A stretch of DNA of 64,000 nucleotides from Sympetrum striolatum (lineage: Eukaryota; Arthropoda; Insecta; Odonata; Libellulidae), in NCBI GenBank assembly GCA_947579665.1, contig OX388344.1:11526346-11590345 (forward strand), read 5' to 3'. The translations under genes and the position numbers were made by a program. A model generated the notes under the pieces. It ran no database searches. It was not told the DNA's origin and was given only the letters and a program-made list of their open reading frames with translations. Shown here in pieces: positions 1 to 11,800 of this stretch (positions within the stretch are counted from its first letter, which is position 1; each line of letters starts with the position of its first letter).

Positions 1-103
1 AGAACGCATTGTGCGGATTTTCATAAATACAGATTTTTTAAGCAATATTCAACTAAAATTTCAACAATAATGCATTTCATTCTTTGCTCATGTATTTGGA
101 TTC

Positions 104-224
104 GTAGTAGTATTGTTAAAAGTGCTTCAACATCATAAGTCACTTGGCACGTTGACCCTCACCGGGAATCGATCCCGGGACCGATTTCACCAAAGGCAAA
201 CGCGCTATCCACATGACGGGAGCC
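104..224 (-). repeat. tRNA-derived SINE, family A (copy 1)
   Basis: Read on the minus strand, this has a tRNA-like head with a B-box-like core (CCCGGGATCGATTCCCGG), then a short unique body, then a tail of TAC/CTA triplets. The same head-body-tail order recurs at 815-946, 36419-36498 and 40501-40589, which shows a dispersed family. The A-box end is damaged in this copy. Confidence 0.8.
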
Positions 225-589
225 CATAGATTGGATTCCTTTGCCTCTTTAAAGAACAATTATAGCCCCCTGCAGTTGAACCCAGGGTTGTTTTGAATGT
301 ATCTAAGTGACTTACATAATCCTAATGACTATGTAGTCGGCGACTTGTTTTCTTCTTAGCTTTGAGATGTTACAGATTCGCTCCTGACCACTCGTCGCTC
401 AAAACCCGTTGTTATTTTAAATCAGTGAAATTGACAGCGATAATGCAAATTCTATCAACGTACGAATTTCAAAATCGTTTTTATTTTACACTCAATCCAG
501 TCAACAATACTTGTTTTCCGTCACCACCATAACAACAAACAATACAAAGTCAACGCGGCGGGCGCAGTGGCGATACGCGGTGGCGATAC

Positions 590-690
590 TCCTAAGGAAA
601 TCTTTAACCCTCCGCAATGTATTCTTATGGGAGAATTCCGTATAGGCCTGGCGTCGAATTCAATGCCATACTGGAAGACATTTTTACAGC
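590..690 (-). repeat. Fragment of the ~170-bp B-box repeat
   Basis: The phrase AATGTATTCTTATGGG followed by a diverged GTCGAATTCAATGCCA resembles the first unit of the array at 24830-24890, in the same orientation. Nothing else is recognised between 235 and 800. Confidence 0.45.
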
Positions 691-814
691 TTATGTCACA
701 AAAGCACATCCACTAACAATATGTAGAAGGTAACGTCTCTTCCATTCCGGAAAGTCCTGCATAAAAATCAGAAAAATCGGTACTAAGCATTATTGTAGAA
801 AAATTCGATATTGA

Positions 815-946
815 GGCTCCCGGATAGTCAAGTGGACAGCGCGTTTGCCTTTGGTGAAAGCGGTCCCGGGTTCGAATCCCGGTGGGAGCCAATGTGCGAA
901 ATGACCTAAGCTGTCGAAGCACTTTTAACAATACTACTACTACTAC
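815..946 (+). repeat. tRNA-derived SINE, family A (best-preserved head)
   Basis: Positions 815-890 look like a whole tRNA. The outer ends GGCTCCC and GGGAGCC pair perfectly, an A-box-like TAGTCAAGTGG follows, and a perfect T-arm CCGGG-TTCGAAT-CCCGG precedes the 3' end. A body and a TAC triplet tail follow to about 946, which marks it as a SINE and not a tRNA gene. The anticodon arm is imperfect. Transcription would be by RNA polymerase III from the internal A and B boxes (family knowledge). Confidence 0.85.
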
Positions 947-1204
947 AAATTCGATATTTTCAACCTTCTAGGATAGACCTATTATAGATTCTGGAGATTT
1001 CCTATTCGGTCCCGTGTGACGTGAAAAGGTACAGTGAATGACTGCTTTAGGCTGAGAAGATGATGAAAGAAGGGTTCTTACATAGACATAGAAGCGTACG
1101 GCGGGTTTCCTCCGAATTTCTTTTGCAAATTTTTCATAAACAATATTAACAATAATCGACTTCATTAGGGCAAAGTTTAGTAACACAGACTGCTTTTACA
1201 GTTA

Positions 1205-1330
1205 TTCCATGGCACACGCTCGACGAATACAATTTCCCCAGTACGAAAAATCCGGTTTGGCGGGGATTGAACCAGGGATCTTAGTGTTGGAAAACTAACC
1301 ATTACACTACCGTATGACGTAGTGGCACCA
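1205..1330 (-). repeat. tRNA-related SINE-like sequence, third family
   Basis: On the minus strand an A-box-like TAGTGTAATGG is followed about 35 bases later by a B-box-like GGTTCAATCCC. A body different from families A and B follows. Only one copy was seen here, so it may instead be an old tRNA pseudogene. Confidence 0.5.
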
Positions 1331-1339
1331 AGTTTAATG

Positions 1340-4160
1340 GTCAAATCTGTAATTTTTGAGAGCACACCCTTAAAGTTAAAAGCGAATCCGCTCGTCCCTT
1401 TGTCAGTTCGTTTAGATCTATGAGGCGGTTTGCGGAGAAAATAACTGTGAAACTGAACTAATAAATCTTATGTCTGTGAGGCTGATTGTATCCTTTTACT
1501 TCCTAATCCCTAGAGAATTAAATTAAGGAAATAGTTCTAGAAAAAGCTGAGTAAAACAAGAAGGCACGTGCCTTCTTGGGTGGATCGAGAAAACCTTTTT
1601 TTCGAAATCCGTCAGCGGCTTGTGCTTAAAGTTTGTGGTCCATATAACATAAGGAGCACTGAAGGAGTTACAAAAAAGTTTAATCTTAAATTAATTGGCC
1701 TCCTGTTCTGGTCCCATAGGAGTCATCTCTGCCCTATACAGAAGCATATAAGTGGCGTATTGAGGCTAGAGGGACAGTTTTAGTCGCAAATGACGAAACC
1801 TTTAACCAAAAAATATTCGTATCAACCGAACTAGATTTTATTTGCATTTTTAAACGCTTTTAGACGAAATGTCGAAACTTCGAGGTAAAAATTCTCTCAA
1901 AAGATAGTATTTTATTTGGAAGGAAAATTATATCTGTAATGAGGGTGTTCCACTATTTCCGGGTGTTACATTTATATCAGAAAATAAGACAAAACGACCC
2001 ACCCTACAGTCTAATCAACATCCGTAACATTTCTGTATATTTTGCGTATTTTGACGAATTTTGGCGAACCGAGAATCCATTTTCCTTGATTCAAACGTAC
2101 TAAATCTTTAATATTAAGTAACAACCATGCAATATAAGTACTTCTTTACAATTTAATCACTTCGGAAACATTGAAAAACCATCAGGAAAAAATGCAAAAA
2201 TTTGACTTTTTTCACAAAAATTTAAAACTTTGAATAAAAAGCCTTGGGACATAATAATCGAGCTGACATTTTTCTATATGTTATAAGAATCACCAACCAC
2301 AAACGTTTAGCACTAGCCGTTGACGGATTTCGAAAAAAAAATTTGTTTTTTTGAGAAGACAAGATGAGGAGTGAGGGACTTTGCTTCCCTAGGGCGGAAA
2401 AGGTGAATCATGGTGACTACAAGAACGAATCTGAGAGTTGAAAATGAAAATAATTCCCTGGCGATGGAAAGATGGATCTCTGATGATTAAATAAAATCCG
2501 AAATTCAAAATATCTCAAAATTCAGCAAAGAGAAGCTTTCCATGGACGTTATTTCTCGAGGGACATTTTCTCATAAAAATCGTCTTCTTCGGGAGACTGA
2601 GTTTTAAATCTTCGGATATATATTTGGAGTTGTTTACCGCAGTAATTTCGTGGCTTAAAAGAAGATAGAGAAGAAGAGATTTCAAAGTAGAAAATGGAAA
2701 CACCTGAGGATTCTTACTTTTTAATTTAATAAAAACAAAACAATGAAGAGACATGGAGGGCGATGGCCGCAGATTGCTGTGGTGATGAATGGATGCAATC
2801 TGGAGACTCTTTCTTTTCGATGTCCTCTCTTTTGGCAGCGTTCCAATTTGCAGGAAAACAGGTTATGGAAGGACATCTCTTAGTTTGATGAAGTATCTCA
2901 AACATGGCGATCGAGAGAGTGCCAAGTTGGGAGAAATAAAAGACTGTCAATATGGTGCCAAACCATTGCGTGGTATTATCTATGTTACTTGGTTAATGTT
3001 CCTATTACATAAGAATAAAGTCATTAGGTAAAATGATTAACAACGTAATACACATACGTTTATTTACTTTGGAGTTAAAATTTAAAATTAAAAGATATGT
3101 AAGTGAAGAATACACACACGTCTGAGATCCGCGTCTAAGAATCCTCTTTCGCGCCTAAAATGACGCGCCTCGTGACGTCGCTTCGTCGTGAAGACTACAC
3201 GGAGGAGAGCGACGTGAATGAATGTTGCGTATTTTGTACATTTCATCCATTAAATGTTTTAGTATGTACGTATTTTTAATAACCATACGTTAGTTCAAAG
3301 ATGAGGCTGGATAGCCATACAGAAAATTTCATTCTTTATAAAATAGGAGTATGTATCTGAAACGAGGTTGATTCAGTCATATGACGCCATTCTAACTCAA
3401 GAAAAGCTTTCAAGTAAAGTGAGGTTTGTAACGTGTTTACGCGTGCTTAGAAAAAGGCTATGGAACGAGACTTCTGATGAATGTAACTGATGACGCACTC
3501 TAAATTGGCAAAATCCTTATCCTGAGGTTTTTCACTTCCTGGAAAAGTAACGTGGGCCATAATAAAGTGAGGCTTTGAAAGATATGGATAAGATGTGTGT
3601 TGCCAAAATCGCCTATCTCTTAGATAAATGAAAATGTCGCCAAATGTATCCAGAAAAAATAGCTAAAAGAGAAAGGAATGTCATCCAAATATAACCTAAA
3701 AAAACAATGAATGAAATACTTCACGTGTATTCTAATGAAAATGTAACACTAGAGACTTTGAATTCGAATCCTAAATTATATCACGATTAAAAAGTAGTCT
3801 ATATCCAGCAGCGTGAGGATATTCGCGTAGTTTGAAATTCGTGTAATCATTGTTTGCCAGGTTTGAGCGAACATCTGCGATAACATACTTACGAGTAGTG
3901 TTCAATCAATGAGGAATCAAGTTTTACCGCCAACCCAAAATTATGCAGACGTTCAGCATTAATAAGGGTGGTTAAAAGTCTCGACATAATCACCCGTAAA
4001 ATCATGAGACCTTACGTTACCTCACTGCGGATGACAGTGAGCAGCTCCGTGGAGCATACCAAGTATTCTTTCTTTCAAAGTGTGTTGAGTTCCACAAAGT
4101 TACGATTGATCACATTAATTTTATTTTAGAAGCGAAACTAGAAAAGTGTTTTTGAAGGCT
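1340..4160. other. Gene-free stretch, 5' flank or intron of nucleoredoxin
   Basis: No exon, RNA gene or clear transposon was recognised. Reading frames here are short and show no known motif. Bases 3115-3235 are unusually CpG-rich for this window and contain a CRE-like TGACGTCG, so a regulatory role is possible but unproven. Confidence 0.4.
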
Positions 4161-4167
4161 GCAAGTC

Positions 4168-4386
4168 AGGGCCGGCCTTAGTTCGTGGACACCCACGGGC
4201 CCCCATTCCAAAAGGGCATCCGCCTTATTCAGCGGAAAGCAAAAATTACAACAGTTGAAAATTTGATTGCTTCAAAAATAACGCCTCGTTTATAAAGAAT
4301 TGCTTATTACAAGAGCAGAGGAAGTGGATAAAGGGGAGATGTGGAAATTTTGCACCTGGGACCCCTGAACTAGATGGCCGGTCCTG
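4168..4386. repeat. Small inverted-terminal-repeat element (hAT-like)
   Basis: The left end CAGGGCCGGCC and the right end GGCCGGTCCTG are inverted, and similarity continues inward through TAGTTC. No target duplication could be matched, so the boundaries are approximate. Confidence 0.4.
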
Positions 4387-4499
4387 CCTAACAAACATGT
4401 TTGAAAAAAAAAACAAAACTTCCAATCTATATGCATGCGAGTATTTGGGATGCTTTTCCCAAAGGAATGCATTGATTCAAATATGTGCATCGAATGAAT

Positions 4500-4760
4500 G
4501 CGGTTTAAAACGGGGTAGAGGAGGGAATCGCCGCTCAAAGACGCAGGAGGGCGTACGACGGCAAGAACTCACGAAAAGAATTGGTAACAGTGCGGAAGTA
4601 GGGAGGGGAACGCAGGTCGCGCACTTTTAAGGGAACCATTGTCGTAAAACGGCGCCGAACGACTCCTCGGCCAATGGCAGCGAAGGGGAAATCCCCACGA
4701 GGGAGTTGCCATGACGACGCGCTCCCAGGTAAATCCAGCCGAGAGCGGGAAAATTATAGC
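4500..4760. promoter_or_regulatory. CpG-rich segment with CCAAT box, possible promoter
   Basis: About 260 bases are dense in CpG (for example CGGCGCCGAACG) inside AT-rich surroundings and include CCAATGGCAGCG. Two ATGs near 4675 and 4710 run to a splice-donor-like CAGGTAAAT at about 4730. Neither gives the reading phase needed by the first nucleoredoxin exon at 5838, so a direct connection is not supported. Confidence 0.35.
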
Positions 4761-4761
4761 C

Positions 4762-5430
4762 TTCCATCGGATCTCATCCGTTTTAAAAACACTCTTCGTA
4801 TGCCATCCTCCGAATCTACCTAAAACGTCCCTTGAAAACTAACCTTCCTTCTGTCCAGTTGCCCACCCATTGCCTCGTAAACCGCATTCCCTCTGAAGAG
4901 CTTTCTGTAGCTAATGGTAGAAGGGTTGGAATTGAAATAGAATTTGGACTTGATAATTCAAATACAGACCAACCTATTTCTCGACTATTCATACATTCCT
5001 TTCAAATTTCCCAACTAATGTCGTATCTTCGTGATCACATTCAATCAAGTGACTCAAAATAAAAGTGGATACACAAGTTAAGCTTAAAACTGTCGTCCCT
5101 TTGTTGCCAGGGTGACTATAAGGTAGCTGACACTAAGTTTGGTTTTATCTTTTTTTATGGTTAACAAAATTCTGCTTCATTTAAAATGATCAGGATTTAG
5201 AGTGATTTAAATATGTAAAAGAATCCTTTTTGATGCTTAATATTAAGTTGGTAGTAATGAAGTAGTTTTCTATTTAAATATTTGTGATAAAAAACCATAT
5301 GGCAGCATTATCATGGTATGAATATCATTTCTCTCTGCAATAAGGGTAGAGGCAGTATTGTTTAGCCTTGTTTCCTGGTATGAAATTTCCATTGTTTTTA
5401 TTTGTAGTTCAATTGCCATTCCTAATTCAA
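4762..5430. other. Gene-free stretch
   Basis: No exon or repeat was recognised. It lies immediately upstream of the hAT-like element and the first visible nucleoredoxin exon, and is probably intron. Confidence 0.4.
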
Positions 5431-5666
5431 CAGTTCCCAATTGGTGGATCGCAGAAGGGTTACAGGTGGGTCGTGACTCGATCCTAAAACTATCAGAAAC
5501 CATCGAATAAACCATCATATTTGCAATATTTGATGGTAAATTATATATACATAAGGAAGGGATTCGATACAAATAAGGTTTTTTCCTCCACCATAGATCG
5601 ATGGACCGTGGAGGTATTCCGATAAGGAAAGGTGGGTCGTCAGCTGAAAAAGGTTGGGAACCACTG
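5431..5666. repeat. hAT-like MITE
   Basis: The right end AGGTTGGGAACCACTG is the common hAT terminus CAGTGGTTCCCAACCT in reverse. The left end begins CAGTTCCCAATTGG. The 8-bp flanks do not match, so the left boundary is uncertain. Confidence 0.5.
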
Positions 5667-5837
5667 GCCTAAGTGATATTATGAAATTTTCATTCATAAG
5701 AAATTTGAAATTTTTTTCAATTGAGTTCCCATCCTCTTTTTCTACTCGATTCCACTTTTCGTATCAAATCTAATTAATGTTCATTACTTTTTCCTGCAAC
5801 AAAATTGAATGCCTTTTTCTTTGAAAACATTTTTCAG

Positions 5838-8800
5838 GAGTGAGGAATCTTTTTCTTTGTACCATTCTTCTATGCCGTGGCCTGCGGTTCCATTTGATGA
5901 GGAATCAAGGAGACAGGAACTGGCCACAGTACTTGGGGTCCAAGGAATTCCAACACTTGTACTTTTAGATTCTAAAGGAAATGTGATAACTGACGAAGGC
6001 CGTGTTGAAGTCACTGAAGATCCAGAGGGAATCGTAAGTATTCAACCAAAAACATTTTAACTTATTCTCTCTTTCTGTCATTGTTTGAAATTTTCTTCTA
6101 AATATTCTATTACATATGCCATGACATGTGAAAGTGAATTATTTAGCACAAAAGGACTTCATCAAGGTTACGAGTGTAATCATGGGAATTATATCATAGT
6201 AATAATTATTCAAAATTTACTTTCATTATGATGTGTAGAATAAATAAAACTAAAAATGTATAGCAAGTACATACCAATATATGGAATAGATGTATTTTTC
6301 TCCTACTTCTTTGAGTTTGATATCTTTCTGCATGTAAAAATAACTGGAGTATTCTGATCTTACAAACGCATTATCTAAAATTTTCCATCAATTACATATA
6401 AATTTATAGGTGATTCCTCAATTGGCAAACGTTTGTTTTACTGATAGTTATAATATACACTTTTAACTACGGTAAATTCACAAACTGCAGCCTAAGTTTT
6501 CGAAGGTTGCTCCATTGCCAGGTGACAAATCATAAACAACACTAAATTGTCCACCAAAGTGTTAGGGAAATTCAAAGCAGGACAAAGGTAAGAAGGGGTT
6601 AAAGTGGATATGGGAGAAGGGTCGTTATACAAATATTCATTGAACACACTGAAAGTTTGGTTACAAGAATGTTTCACAGTTTTTAATAGGCACAGTAAAC
6701 TAGCCTTTAGATGAAAGCTGGGTTGTGGTTTTTCGTGTTTACTGGGATTCAAATTATAGGTACATTAAACTTATCCTTTCATTTTAATTTGATATAGATT
6801 ACCAATACATAAAGGCCTCTATTCTTCACTGTGTACTTTTATTTTATCATTCTGACATCAACTTTAAGAGATCGGATGATCAGCATTGGCCTTTATTCAA
6901 ATCCTCTTCATTTTAATTGCGTTCTTTAACCCTCTAATCCAAATTACCCTCATCTTCTTTCTCACTTAACTTTTACCCAACCTCTTAGCCCTTTGAGTGT
7001 GGTTATCAACGACACATTTTTCTTTCCTCCCTAGTGCATTTGTTGCCTATATAAAACGTTTCACTACATGGATCTTGCCGAAAATACTTAAATTGCTTTA
7101 GGACAGATTTTTCCTTTCTTTTGAAGAGATTTTGTTTAAACATTTTGCTTAGCAACAATTTTAAGGCAAAATAGTACTATTATGAATATAATAAGTAATT
7201 AATAAAGGTGGAGTCACTGTGAGAAGTTTTCACACTTAATTGACCACTACTCGTAGATGCATGACTATCATATGAAGGAGTAGAAATTTGAAAATTACCA
7301 AATTTCAGAAATTGATATTTTCATGGAAATTTGACATCACAAGTGGAAACAAAATATTTTCCCTTGACATATTTAAAGGATTACACTCTTTACACTACTT
7401 TCCCCCAATTGAGTTAACTAGAAACAAATATGGGATTTCAATTTTCTCATTTCGGCAATCAAATCTGTATCAAGTTGACTGCCCCCCAAACATTAACACT
7501 ACAAAAAGGAATTTAGAATTCACTTTGAATATGAGAGATATCAGCAGTAGGTGCCACTCACTGCAGCCAAAAAGCAATACCACTGATGAGACTGATGTCT
7601 TTGTTAGAAAGAGCATCCATCCAGATAATCTTTGTCTGAGTTCTATTAAGGTCGATTTTTTCACTTCTATTTATTTCTTTGATTTATCCAGGTGCATTCC
7701 AATACATACATTCTCATTCCTCAGTAAAATATGCAACTCAAAGAGCTGTTAGGAAACACTCAAATCTGTGTAACATGTCATAGTCTCCATCAATTAATAA
7801 TAAAAAAATCAAACATTGCAAATGTTACAATCAAGAATTAAAAAATCATTCTTCCAATAGCAAGTGAAATTTTGGCAAATGAAAATATTAATAATTACTC
7901 ATAGACACTAATTCTTGAGTGCATAATAAATATCAGATTAAAACCAATTTGATAAAGTTGTAAGAGATTTTCTTGATGGAGTGATGATAAACTAATAACT
8001 TCATTTAATTTCTGAACAGTTAGCATTTTAAAAGAGTGTAATAGAAGGTTTTACTACTAAGCCAATTGAATGAAAACCCCTACGCTCGTAGGACTATAAA
8101 TCTTTCTACTACTGTTTATCTGAAGGAATGAGGCATAACAGGGTGTCCACTATCCAGCGATTAAAAAATTCCCTGCATTTCCCAGGGTAATATTCTCAGT
8201 TATCCAGGGTGCTCCAGATTTGCACAGGAATATTATTTTAGCCCAGTATTAAACATGATAATTAGACACACTCAGGATCCACAAAATGGTGACAAACAGT
8301 TCATAGATTCATCATAATATTTTATTGACGTCAGAGCCCACCCTAGACACAGACAATGCTTATGGGGCGTGTATTCGACGTTAAATATAAATTCGTATAA
8401 AATAAATCCGTCAATAGTACTTAACCTAAGTTATAACCTGTTAAGTATCCTACATAAAGTGACCAAGTTTTCATTTTCACATCAATCCATTTCTTAGAAA
8501 AAGTTGTTTAACAAAATCGATGATGGCAGTATCAGAAACAATCTACAGCTTTTCAGTAAAAAATGCAGTATTAAAATATTTTGAATGGATTGATACTATT
8601 TGAGAAATGAAATTTCAAAATGAGCACAAAAAACTGACATTATCATTTTAATTTAGGATAAAATGCAAATTATATACCAACAAATATTTAAATCGTTTAA
8701 TTAAACACAGGATGAAACATGCTAAAATTTAGTGTAACACTTTTTTAAGTGGGATGCCCAGTTCAGTATTTGTTTAACTCCAAACTCGAGTATCTATACA

Positions 8801-11800
8801 TTTTTTTGGGCCAGTAAATTGATTTTCAAACCTATTCATATAGACTGAAAAACATGCTACTATGTGAGATAAAACTCCACTTTGATTGACATTGATTAGT
8901 AAATTTTACTCTTTGGTAACTCATTTTACAGAAAAATACGCTTTCAATCTTGGGTGATATTGATGCTTCTCATAAAATTTGACAATCATTATTAGGATTC
9001 CATCAATTCCACAGTTGCTTTCTTTGCTACAAATGTTGTTCATAACAATTCACTCAATTCTAGAGCATTTTTATGAGTATTCTCAATATTTTTGACAATT
9101 TTTTCACTCTTATTTATTAATAGATCTATCGATAGGACAGCATTTTCAATACAAGCATACCTTTCAATTCATGATAAATTAATACAGTAATATTACAATA
9201 TATGTTATGTTTTTCAATTGCTTATTGAAATTAACCTTTACACAACCTGAGCAGTTTTATTCGCCTGCTTTATTTTCTTCTCCTGAAACCTGTAAGATTC
9301 CGATGAGAGTAGGGATTAAACTGATGGACAACAAAATATTAAGTATGGGTTAGAGGGAATTCCTTCTCAAACAAAGAAAATGCAGTGACTTTATGGTGTA
9401 AAATTAAACAAGTATTAATAAAGCAGATGTGACGATCTCTTTCCCACCACTACTTTGGAAGAACTGGTTAATCGAGTAACTGGCTTATCAATTGATTAAT
9501 AACTGAAGAAGGCCAATGGAATATCCATTTTTCTCTTTCCAAAATGCCCTTTAAGATTTGACAGCAGAAAGTGATAGTTGAGGTTAACCTTCAGGTCTCA
9601 AAGAGTCTTTACTTTTTCAAGTCCATTTTTTCAACGGATTATTCCTTAGTGCATTCCCTTATGCACAATGTAACTTTTTCCTTAAATTTTCTGAGTTAAA
9701 TCGAAAGGATCTTTTTACATGTTTAATGGAAGACTTCGAAATATTTTAGTAAGAAGAATGTTAAAATTATAAGAAAGACCAATGCACCTTGTTTACATTT
9801 TTAATTTTATATTTGCAGAAACACTGTCACCAAGACTTCGTTATTCTTGATGAAATTCTAATAGTGAAACCTAATTTTGCAGAATTTTCCCTGGCATCCT
9901 AGGCTTGTAAACACGCTGACGGAAAGGCACGCAGCAATGCTAACTGATTATCCTGCAGTAATTCTTTTTGTTGGTAAGTATATTTCGTAGCCATTAAATG
10001 AATGTATGAACAATTAAATCGTGATGACCACTCCATCATTTATGTTTTCAGAGGGAGAAGAGAGTGAAATTGAATTTGCAGAATCAGTGCTGCTTCCTGC
10101 TGCGGATGAATATAAATCGAAACACCAAGAAGAGGATGATTTATGTCTCCAATTTTTCATTGGATGTGATGTATGAACATATTTTTGTCTATTCCAAGCT
10201 AATATTATATGAAGGGCATCCAAAAATTTCCCAGAATCAACCTTCTTTGGATACTTTATGACTAAAATTAAATCTACCCAATAGAATTGCTTAAAGTCAC
10301 CAAAATGAAATGTTTTAACAATTTCATATGCAAAATAGTGAGATGGAACAAAGTCTCTTTGTGAAATACAGTGACCAACTTCAAGGAACTTCTTGAATGC
10401 CCTGTATTGTATCACTAAACTACGTATCAATACTAAATTAAGCTAAGAATATAAATAATGAATTGGTAAGACTAATTTTCTTGACATATCACATTGAAAT
10501 GAGAGATTTTAAAATAACATCATGAGCATAAATTTCAGATTATCTTACAGTATAAGTAGATTTGAATATTGTACACTTGTGTGATAAAAGTCTATGACAA
10601 ATTATGTATAAAATATCCAACTTTAAATGATATTTTAATGTATTCAATCTTAAAATACTTCTGCAGCATAAATCTTTTATCTGCTTATGTATGAAGATAA
10701 CCTAAGAAATTTTACTTTTTCCGCAAAGGCTTATTTTGTAACGAAGACTAACCAGTTTTGATCAGTGATCATCATTACTTAGTGAAAAAAAAAAACTTTA
10801 GATAACAGCAAAGTTAAGGTAGAATGGGGAGAAATAAGAGTAGCAGAAGGCAAGGGAGGGGCACGGAGAAATCCTGTAGGTAACTGAGAAAGTACAGGAA
10901 AAGCCATGAAGGAAAAAGATGCTCATTCACCAATAAGTGTTTTGGAAAATTAGAATGAGAAAGTATTTCAAATTACTCCAATAAATTGAGTCAGTGTAAT
11001 TATTTGGGAATATTAAAGATATCAGGGACATGATCAGATAAGCGTCTAAGAAGTGCTCAAAGAAATGAGATGGTTATTTCAAATATATTTGGTGCTCTTT
11101 GCTTCTGACAGCTGTGTACCATTTAGTCAATATTGTAATCAGTGGTTACCTCATTTACCTAAAGAATTGTATTTGCCTTGGCAGTGTGATTTCCCTAGGT
11201 TTAAAGATGACTTGAAAGTAGCTTTAAATTTATCATTAGGGGAAGAGATGAGGGACAGAGAATTAATAAACTTTAATTTCAGCCATTTAGGATTTGATGA
11301 CTCAAACGAGAAAATTTGCTTACTTGATGCACAATTCTTTTTGCAAATTATGAGCTGAAAGGGGGATGGTGGCAAGTCTATTAATGATGGAATGAACAGC
11401 AACTCATTTATGTGAGAAGTAGTGATTAGGAGGGAAAGGAAGAACATGAACGTATATTAAGCTTTACAGAAAATATAAAATTGAAGTTTATGGTTGGTGG
11501 AAGAAATGGTGCGATCAAGGAAGTTTATGGTACAGTTCATCTCGCACTCTTGGATGAAATGAAGGTTAAGAAATGGTTCAGATACAGAACACATTGCCAA
11601 TACAAACAATTAACACATTTTTTTAAATCTGAAGGGGAATTGAATAATTAACAGTCTAGGTTGGTCATAAAAAAACTGATGTGGCCAGCACATGACTTTC
11701 CCTATATATAATATGTAAATATTTATCTACCTCAGTATTTTCGAACTCTATATTCAATCTGAACTTGGAAGATAAGTGATTAATTTATATCATATTATCT

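Noticed and set aside
815..890. A functional tRNA gene
   Set aside because: Outer stem and T arm are good, but the anticodon arm is imperfect, a non-tRNA body and triplet tail follow, and other copies share that tail, so it is a SINE head.
2475..2505. Possible hammerhead core (CTGATGA followed by GAAA)
   Set aside because: The bases between the two cores do not form stem II and no cleavage context follows.
7288..7752. Open frame of about 154 codons in a nucleoredoxin intron
   Set aside because: No ATG start, no recognisable motif, AT-biased composition; most likely chance.
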